Shown here piece after piece: positions 57,433-64,000 of a stretch of DNA of 64,000 nucleotides. The notes beneath the pieces were generated by a model, which saw only the letters and a list, made by a program, of their open reading frames with translations, searched no databases and was not told the origin of the DNA. How positions within the stretch are numbered: position 1 is the stretch's first letter; every line of letters begins with the position of its first letter. The stretch is from Lithospermum erythrorhizon (Eukaryota; Streptophyta; Magnoliopsida; Boraginales; Boraginaceae). The stretch is taken from the NCBI GenBank assembly GCA_019722365.1, contig JADFUC010002327.1, positions 248,001 to 312,000 of the forward strand, written 5' to 3'. A program made the translations under genes and the position numbers.

Positions 57433-57440
57433 TATTTATA
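57433..57440 (-). promoter_or_regulatory. TATA box of the ERF gene
   Basis: TATAAATA on the minus strand in the context CCTTATAAATACC. A start site 25-35 bp downstream would fall at about 57,400-57,408, at or past the first ATG, which favours initiation at the second in-frame ATG (57,333). Confidence 0.75.
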
Positions 57441-57515
57441 AGGAAACCTAAAGAAGGCATCTTGAGTATATGCTCCTCTAAAAAATGTTATTTGTTGTTT
57501 AGCTATTGTTTAATA

Positions 57516-57744
57516 CTCCATCATGTTAATTTTGACTTTTTGTAATAATCTCAAGCTTGACGGTAAGGCTGCCAGACATAATAAATACTTAAAACTACAT
57601 TAATGAAAAATACATTTTAAACTTTTTCCATTGATATATTTTTTTATAAAATATTATACAATACAAACAAATATATTTAAGGTCAAAATTTGAAAGTTAC
57701 AATTATAAAAAAAATGAACAATATCTTTTATGGAATGGAAGGAG
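57516..57744. mobile_element. Stowaway-like MITE in the ERF promoter
   Basis: The left end is CTCCATCATGTTAAT after TA. The right end is TGGAATGGAAGGAG before TA (inverse CTCCTTCCATTCCA). Length is about 229 bp. The inner part is collinear with 21,101-21,235. It lies about 76 bp upstream of the TATA box. Confidence 0.55.
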
Positions 57745-58199
57745 TATAATAATGCTAGTATTGGCTTAAGTAGTTTATTCAGTTTAATAGTCGTCCAAGT
57801 GTTCGTATAGCTTGTTTGCATGAGGTTGGCATAATAACTAGTATAGACTATAGAGCCATGTTGGAGCAAAAAATTAAATAAAGATTCACCTACATTTTGA
57901 TTTTTTTAATCGGTTTGTTTGTCTTTGATTAACCTTTTATCTTCTTGTCACTTTTTAGAAGAACCTAGTGATCACGCATCATTTGTGAGATGCTATCATT
58001 TGAATTTTTGAGAATCCTATGTCTTCATTCTGTATATTATTTCCTATCATTACTGACTTCCATTTTCATAACCTTGCTGGTTTATAAGTTAAAATGATGT
58101 AATAGTTTTTGCTGTTACTTATTGAGTATATACTGGCCTTGCTAGCATCGATTAAGAAACAATAATTCTACTCTTGTCACATTATTCTCCACCTCTCAT
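57745..58199. other. intergenic, nothing coding recognised
   Basis: AT-rich flank between the MITE and the Copia element. No domains, RNA genes or clear repeats are visible. Confidence 0.5.
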
Positions 58200-58694
58200 T
58201 GGAATTTACCTAACCTTGACTACCCACAATTACTCAATTCAAGAACTCCTAGTATTCGATCGACTTGATGAGAACAAAAGCAAACAATCGATCTAAGCAA
58301 AAACAATAATCGGAAGATAAAATAACACTAGCTGGTTTCAGGGTTTCGATTCACCTCCACCACTAATACTTAAATAGCTATGATGGTCGGGTTGAACAAA
58401 ATAATGATTACAATCACTCAAACTTGATCTCAACTAACTAGCTAACTATTGTTAATACTCCCACCCTTTTAGTGTTTTAATTTAATCAAAGAAAGACTCA
58501 ATGCCTATTTATAGACTAATTGTCCTTTTTTCCAACTAGAACTATGCCTTCTTATCCTAATCAATAACAACAAGTAGCTTATACGAATAGTTGTTAACAT
58601 CCAAATCCTTGCATTAACCCTGGGACTATCAGAGGCTGTACCCATGTATTCTCTCACGTAAGCATTTATCCATGCAAGCTTGGTAATCCCAACA
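58200..58694 (-). repeat. 3' LTR of Tork-like Copia element
   Basis: Highly similar to 62,820-63,310 apart from small indels. Shared segments include 'gtattcgatcgacttgatga' and 'cctatttatagactaattg', the latter giving a TATA-like box. Confidence 0.9.
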
Positions 58695-59002
58695 ATTCTC
58701 CTCCGAGCAAATGATTTAAGAAGATGATCATCCCTTATTTTCAATAAGGCAATGGTGCCGGAACTGTATCTAGTCCAGCAATCGCACAACAAGTATCATG
58801 CTTTCCTTTGGGCAAAACTTTAGTCATCATATCCGCACCATTATCACACGTATGGACCTTTTCAAATTTAACACTTACTTTTCTTCACCTGCATCCCTTA
58901 TCCAATGATACCTACTTGAACGTGCTTCGATTTTGAATGCACGGTGATTCTTACCAAGTGAATCGCACTTTGAGAATCACAAAGGATGGTGAATCTTTTT
59001 GG

Positions 59003-59435
59003 TCATCTTAAATTCTTCAAAGAACCGCTTTCGAGCCATACCTTTGCAACACCGTGATCGCAATGTATTCCTCGCCTTTGTAGTCGGTAGAAAGTACCAA
59101 TACCCTTTTGTACTGATCGCCAAGATATCAGACCACCAACAAATGCGAACAACATCCGTGAGGTCGATTTCTTTGAATCATGTCTCCCCGCCATGTCCGA
59201 ATCCGTGAAACTTTCCAACGCTGCATCCTTTTTGGTTCCATAGCATAAAAAGGATACATTAGAGGTTCCTTTCTGGGCAATTTCAATATCCACTTAATCG
59301 CTTCCCAAGGTTCCTTTCTAGGTCAGAAGAACCGACTTAACAATCCAACCGACAAAGAATGTTCGGTCTAGTTGAAAGACGGGCATACATAAGTACCCCA
59401 ATGGCCGAGGCATACGGTACGCTTCCCCATGTCTT
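59003..59435 (-). pseudogene. Copia RNase H, frameshifted from RT
   Basis: The frame 59,293-59,003 carries TDSDMAGRHDSKKSTSRMLF, FVGGLISWRSV and a broken remainder where the family has ALSTTEAEY. It follows the RT frame after a break near 59,430-59,300. Confidence 0.7.
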
Positions 59436-60785
59436 CTACATCTCTTTTTGAGCATTATCACATATTTTAGAGCTTAATTTAAAGTGAGCACCTAGAGGAC
59501 AACTAACCGATTTAGATGATTCCATATTAAATCTAGCCAAAACCTTGTGAATATACTTTTCTTGTGATAGCCAAAGTCTCCCCCTAGCTCGATCTCTCTT
59601 AATTTCCATGCCAAGAATATATCTAGCACTTCCCAAATCCTTCATCTCAAAGGCTTTGCTCAATTGGCACTTAAGCTCCTTGATTGTGTTCATATTCTTC
59701 CCTACAATTAACATGTCATCTACGTAGAGAAGTAATATGACAAAATCATTATTCGAGAGTCGCTTGATGAATACACAATGATCAATCAATGTCTTGGTAA
59801 AGCCATGCTCCCCCATGAATGAATCAAACTTCTTGTACCATTGTCGAGGTGCTTGCTTAAGTCCATACAAGCTCTTTTCTAGTTTGCAAACTAAGTGCTC
59901 CTTGCCCTTTACTTCGAACCCTTCGGGTTGTTCCATAAAGATATCTTCTTCAAGGTCCCCATGAAGAAAAGCCGTTTTGACATCTAATTGTTCAATCTCT
60001 AAATCCAAGTGAGCAACCAAGCCAAGTATCACACGAATGGAAGTCAATTTGACCACCGGAGAGAAGATTTCTTCATAGTCGATACCTTGTCTTTGGCCGA
60101 AACCCTTCACCACAAGTCGTGCCTTGTATCTTGGCTTGATGTTATCTTCTCCTATCTTTATCTTGTACACCCACCTATTTTTCAAAATTTTTTGTCCAGG
60201 AGGCTTATCAACAAGTATGAAGGTTTTATTTTTCTCCAATGAATTCATCTCTTCTTTCATAGCCTTCACCCATTCTTGTTCATCCTCTCTTCCCAAAGTC
60301 TCTTGAAAACAGGTTGGTTCACCCTCATCCGTGAGTAATACATATTCATGGGGAGAGTATTTTGTTGATGGTAATCGAACCCTTGTTGACGTCCTAGTTT
60401 CCATTGGAGTAGGATTTGGACTAGGTGGATCAAGAATGTCCGTTCCTCCTTGCTCAATAGTTTGATCATTATTGATTTCTCCACCGTGACCAACATCGCC
60501 CGTGATACCTTGTCCTCGTGAATTTTCTTGAGTAGTAACTTGATGCTCAATTTCCAATTCATCGTCGGATTCGGAATCAATCACCTCGTGATCTCCATGC
60601 TCAATGGTAACATCTTTGTCGAAGTCTTTAATTGTTTGTTCTTCAAAGAAAGTAACATCACGACTTCGGATCACTTCGCTATCGATCATATAGTTCATAT
60701 CCAAATTTACTTTCATTCCATACCGAAGAACACACATTGTTTGGAATTTGTTATCTAGCTTCTGCATGCCTATTCCTTGGGACAT
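59436..60785 (-). CDS. Copia polyprotein fragment: reverse transcriptase (readable)
   Basis: A 449-codon frame. Residues 1-50 are the tail of integrase (VIRSRDVTFFEE), 51-150 an acidic linker, and about 190-430 the reverse transcriptase. Landmarks are LKNRWVYKIKIGED (about 201), YKARLVVKGFGQRQGIDYEE (about 220), QLDVKTAFLHGDLEEDIFME (about 266), KSLYGLKQAPRQWY (about 304), the active site YVDD at 354-357 and LGSARYILGMEI (about 384). All catalytic residues I can place are present. The product alone would be a polyprotein piece, since gag and integrase upstream are out of frame. Confidence 0.85.
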   Translation of the reverse strand: MSQGIGMQKLDNKFQTMCVLRYGMKVNLDMNYMIDSEVIRSRDVTFFEEQTIKDFDKDVTIEHGDHEVIDSESDDELEIEHQVTTQENSRGQGITGDVGHGGEINNDQTIEQGGTDILDPPSPNPTPMETRTSTRVRLPSTKYSPHEYVLLTDEGEPTCFQETLGREDEQEWVKAMKEEMNSLEKNKTFILVDKPPGQKILKNRWVYKIKIGEDNIKPRYKARLVVKGFGQRQGIDYEEIFSPVVKLTSIRVILGLVAHLDLEIEQLDVKTAFLHGDLEEDIFMEQPEGFEVKGKEHLVCKLEKSLYGLKQAPRQWYKKFDSFMGEHGFTKTLIDHCVFIKRLSNNDFVILLLYVDDMLIVGKNMNTIKELKCQLSKAFEMKDLGSARYILGMEIKRDRARGRLWLSQEKYIHKVLARFNMESSKSVSCPLGAHFKLSSKICDNAQKEM

Positions 60786-61520
60786 GGACGAACGCTCTAC
60801 AACCGAATACTCTTAAGTGTTTGTAAGAGATTTTCTTCTTGCCTCCATTCCAAACTTCCTCAGGGACTTTTCCTTCTAGAATAGTAGTAGGGAATAAGTT
60901 GATTATTTGCCGAAGATATCAAAGCCTCGCCTAAAAAGCGCGTCTCTTCGCAAGCCCTCGAAAGCGCGACAACATGCACCTCACCTTCTTCATGATTGTC
61001 CTATTCCATAACAATGCCGCCAAGCCATTATGTTGAGGGGTCTCTTTGGGACGCTTTTGTTCATGTCTTATTCCTCGTGAGCCTACAATATCAACAAGCC
61101 AATGTATTCTCCACTCATTATCGTGGTTTGAATACACTTGAGAGTTTTGCCACTCTCTCTTTCGACCATGACATGGAATTGCTTGAACAATTCATACACT
61201 TGATCTTTAGTCTTCAAAGGGTATGCCCATAGCCTCCTTGAATGATCATCGATGAATGTAACAAAATAACAACACCCGCCTAGTGTCTTTGTTGTCATGG
61301 GTCCACACACATCCGAATATACAAGATCAAGTACTTGCTCCTTCCTTTGAGCATACTTGTTGAATGTTACTCTATGTTGTTTCCCCATTAAGCAATGGGA
61401 ACAATTCTTAGCATGAGTATCATCTAGTTTCGGTATTAAGCCTTGGTTGGACAACACTTTGAGACCTTTCTCACTCATATGGCCAAGTCGATTGTGCCAT
61501 AACTCATGTCAGTTCAACCA
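60786..61520 (-). pseudogene. Copia integrase, broken
   Basis: The frame 61,478-61,083 holds the zinc-binding and core start: MSEKGLKVLSNQGLI, C-x2-C in NCSHCLMGKQHRVTF, LDLVYSDVCGPM and YFVTFIDDHSRRLW. The next frame (61,137-60,931) continues as RHEQKRPKETPQHNGLAA, the conserved PQHNG region. A frame break lies near 61,090. Confidence 0.8.
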
Positions 61521-61599
61521 TGTTGACGGGAAGCGTTGCTGGTGAGCCAGAAGTTTTGATAGGTAAAAGTTGTGCCTGCTGCGCCTTTAGCAATTACGA

Positions 61600-61890
61600 A
61601 CTCAACCAACCTCCATTGTCCATTCCTTAAACATGTTGTAGTATCCTTGATCATCCAATTTTCCGGACGAGATCAAATTCATCCTAAAGTCGGGAATATA
61701 TCGGACCTCCTTCAATACGATTATGTGTCCTTCACTTGACTTTATATGAACATCTCCAATTGCCATGATCTTTGAGACTCCATTGTTGCCCATTCTTGCT
61801 TCACCAAAATCCCCCTCCTTATATGTTTTGAAGAAGTTTTTGTGAGGCGTAACATGAAACGAAGCCCCCGTATCAATGACCCAATCATCA
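61600..61890 (-). pseudogene. Copia aspartic protease segment
   Basis: The active-site triad is visible as VIDTGASFHVT at about 61,877-61,845. The frame MGNNGVSKIMAIGDVHIKSS (from 61,793) then runs to VRYIPDFRMNLIS, the usual protease end. A single frame change separates them. Confidence 0.7.
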
Positions 61891-61919
61891 TCGGTTGAGG
61901 TATAACAAATTTCCCTTGA

Positions 61920-62800
61920 TCCTACAATCCATTAAGCTTACTCGGTTAATTTACTATGGCTCATCGGTCACTTTTCTTGTTCTCCTTTTCACCGTGCCAT
62001 TAATTCATATCTTTCTTGAAGGGAGAAGCATTCGACTTCCAATGACCTATCTTTGCTGCAATAAGGGTATCATCACCCTTTTTATCCTTCTTCAAATTGT
62101 TCTTGAGTTTTTTCGTGGAATTGCTTTTGCTTCTTTTCTTATAGCCCTTTTTCTTCTATGTTCATATACCAATGTATCATGAACATTAGATTGCCCCTCA
62201 CCCATATTAGTACCTCTTCTAAGATCCTCATATTAAGAATTCATGCCGAGATCGCTTTCTTGATTGTAAAATACCATCCGTGACGAAGTTGCTTAAGTGA
62301 TTACCACATAAGCAGGTCTCCTACGCTCGTAGCGGTACCGAGTAGCCAAAGCCAAGGCTTCAACCTCATCCTCGCGGAACGCACCTCCCATTTACGTGAG
62401 TTGATTAAATAGATGCTCCAATTGATTGAGGTGCTCTGTAATCGATTGGCCATCTTGATACCTTAATTTACTTAATTGTCTTACCAGATTAACTTTGTGA
62501 GCCGATGTCTTACGTTCATATAACCTCAGAATTTCTCCCAACAAACTATAGTCAGTTGCTTCATTCTCAATACGGCGAATTTACCCAATGTCAATATATA
62601 TTCTAATAAACTCTAGACACCTTCTATCGGTTTCATCCCAATCAAGAATGTAGTCGTCCGGCTTTATTCCTTTTTCTTGTATCGGTTTAGCAAGTTGTTT
62701 TACGTACAAACGATCCCACATCTTTGTCTTCCATATAGAGTAATCAAGTGGGCCGCTAACAACACCATCTGGCTCAGGTCCCCAAACGTCTAGAAACCTT
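61920..62800 (-). pseudogene. Copia gag, N-terminal part and zinc knuckle
   Basis: From just inside the primer site the minus frame (62,844-62,581) reads DYSIWKTKMWDRLYVKQLA and DWDETDRRCLEFIRIYID, the start of Tork-type gags. Broken middle pieces follow. A zinc-knuckle relic (a Cys run, then IGHWKSNA in another frame) lies at about 62,080-62,030. Confidence 0.7.
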
Positions 62801-62814
62801 TGGCTCTGATACCA
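62801..62814 (-). other. primer binding site (initiator Met tRNA), perfect
   Basis: The minus strand TGGTATCAGAGCCA lies five bases after the 5' LTR end. Complementarity to plant initiator Met tRNA 3' end is uninterrupted. Confidence 0.9.
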
Positions 62815-62819
62815 CTTCT

Positions 62820-63310
62820 TGGAATTGATCGACTTGGCTAACACAATTACTCAATTCAAGAACTTCTAGTATTCGATCGACTTGATGAGAACAAAAGCAA
62901 ACAATCGATCTAAGCAAAAACAATAATCGGAAGATAAAATAACAATTAAAGTTATTCTCAGGGTTCTCGGATTCACCTCCACCACTAATAATAGCTATAT
63001 TATTGAAGAACAAAATAATGATTACAATCACTCAAACTTGATCTCTCAACTAACTAGCTAACTATTGTTAATACTCTCTATTTGGTGTCATACTTGTTCA
63101 AAGAAAGACTCAATGCCTATTTATAGACTAATTGTCCTTTCCAACTGTATTCCATGCTTTCTTATCTTAATCGAATAACAAGTAGCTTATACTCTAATAG
63201 TTGTTGACATCCAAATCCTTGTATAATCCTTAGCACCATCGAGATAAGGCTGTCTCTTTATGACTTCTCCACGTAGCACGCATCCATGCAAAATGTAGGA
63301 AATCCCAACA
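62820..63310 (-). repeat. 5' LTR of Tork-like Copia element
   Basis: Partner of 58,200-58,694, beginning tggaattgatcgacttgg and ending aatcccaaca on the plus strand. Confidence 0.9.
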
Positions 63311-63888
63311 CCTAACTACGTATGAAGCCGTGCAATCCTACACTCGACCTCACCCATACTAAGTGCCATAATCAAATCGGTTTTTACGGTTTTAGACCCC
63401 AAAAAAATTAAATTAATTTGAACTCATTTCTTTTCAACAAAATACTTTCTTTTTAAACAATTTATTTCTCAGGAAGATAAATGGCCTAACAAACTTCATA
63501 GTATATCCGACCTCAAGATTTGGGTACTCCACTTCAAATCTTCAATAAGATTTATTTCTTTGGCCATTTAACATGTATGTATATACATGTAAAGAAACCA
63601 AAATCCTCACATTATATTCCATGCACTAGATCCTATGACTATGTATTTCCTTTGTCATTGTTGACAGATCGAGACATGCCTTTTAATTTTAGCCTCTTCT
63701 CACTCCGATTAAAAATTTCTCAAGCAATTAAAGCCATGGAATCTGGCGAGGCTTCCATTAGTCTGATCTCTTCCTCACTTGCCTCATTAATGGACAATTT
63801 GGAAGCCGCACTCTTCTTCTTCTCTAGTTCCTCTACTTCTAATGACATCTCATTCGTCTGAAAACCCATTAATTCTTCGCCGATGTTC
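63311..63888. other. spacer with a possible minus-strand coding remnant
   Basis: On the minus strand at about 63,858-63,725 a 43-codon frame reads MSLEVEELEKKKSAASKLSI and then EASEEEIRLMEASPDSMALI before a stop, with coiled-coil composition. It could be the last exon of an unseen gene or chance. I cannot assign a family. The rest is AT-rich. Confidence 0.3.
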
Positions 63889-64000
63889 CACTACTAGAAA
63901 ATTGGCAACGGACGCCCGATCCCTACACCATACCGACACCATCACATCAATCATGCTTGGATGGGTGTTCGAAACAAAGATACGCTGCCTGCGCGACGCC
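63889..64000. mobile_element. CACTA (En/Spm) transposon terminus, continues past window
   Basis: CACTACTAGAAAATTGGC is a typical plant CACTA end, preceded by ttc as possible target duplication. The following 'acggacgcccgatccc' and 'taccgacaccatc' look like subterminal repeats. The body lies beyond the window. Confidence 0.65.

Larger units (their letters stand above)
58200..63310 (-). mobile_element. 5.1-kb Tork/Tnt1-like Copia retrotransposon
   Basis: LTRs of 495 and 491 bp (58,200-58,694 and 62,820-63,310) start TGTTGGGATT on the minus strand. The primer site TGGTATCAGAGCCA (62,801-62,814) is a perfect Met-tRNA match, and the purine tract GGAGGAGAAT abuts 58,695. Minus-strand order is gag, protease, integrase, RT, RNase H. 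The size, the gag and the RT wording are those of the Tork/Tnt1 lineage. Gag, protease and integrase are split by frame breaks, while RT is continuous for 449 codons. No matching 5-bp target duplication is visible (ctcat against cctaa). Confidence 0.88.

Overview
The window looks like nuclear DNA of a flowering plant, most likely a eudicot. The evidence is AT-rich DNA with GT-AG introns, plant-only gene families (a SABRE/KIP-like protein, a GPI-anchored lipid transfer protein, a UGT91-type glycosyltransferase, a group V ERF factor), and Copia retrotransposons primed by initiator-Met tRNA alongside PIF/Harbinger, hAT and CACTA DNA transposons. I cannot name the species.

Region 1 (1-20.4 kb) is almost entirely one large plus-strand gene, a SABRE/KINKY POLLEN-like bridge-like lipid-transfer protein. 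Exons 1-9 (1269-8753) are clean and in frame. From about 8.75 to 17 kb the homology continues, but small indels and stops break the frame repeatedly. The last exons (17.9-20.4 kb) are readable again, apart from one break near 18.5 kb. Introns hold Stowaway-type MITEs and a probable SINE.

Region 2 (20.4-27.8 kb) has three compact intact genes: a lachrymatory-factor-synthase-like SRPBCC protein with an N-terminal signal-like segment (22,631-23,152, +), a three-exon LTPG (24,331-25,997, +), and a convergent single-exon UGT91-like glycosyltransferase (26,294-27,655, -).

Region 3 (28-56 kb) is transposon-dominated. It holds a decayed PIF/Harbinger element carrying an ACTAGTCA-rich tandem array. 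A 10.3-kb Copia element (32,157-42,411) with 5-bp target duplications sits inside one arm of a long inverted repeat whose other, uninterrupted arm lies at about 47.8-48.2 kb. A smaller Copia element (42,815-47,661) follows, then a foldback MITE with a G-rich core, a hAT BED-finger fragment with its promoter, a probable CACTA end, a tandem duplication and a minisatellite.

Region 4 (56.3-64 kb) has an intact ERF transcription factor (56,500-57,408, -) with a clear TATA box and a MITE in its promoter. A 5.1-kb Tork/Tnt1-like Copia element follows (58,200-63,310) with a perfect PBS, a PPT and a long readable reverse-transcriptase frame. A CACTA terminus runs off the window end at 63,889.

The host genes show no obvious shared pathway. 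All three Copia elements are coded on the minus strand. The most notable points are the half-broken SABRE gene, the nested insertion with its empty-site paralogue, the ggtctc/gagacc hairpin array inside the large Copia element, and the ACTAGTCA array in the Harbinger element.
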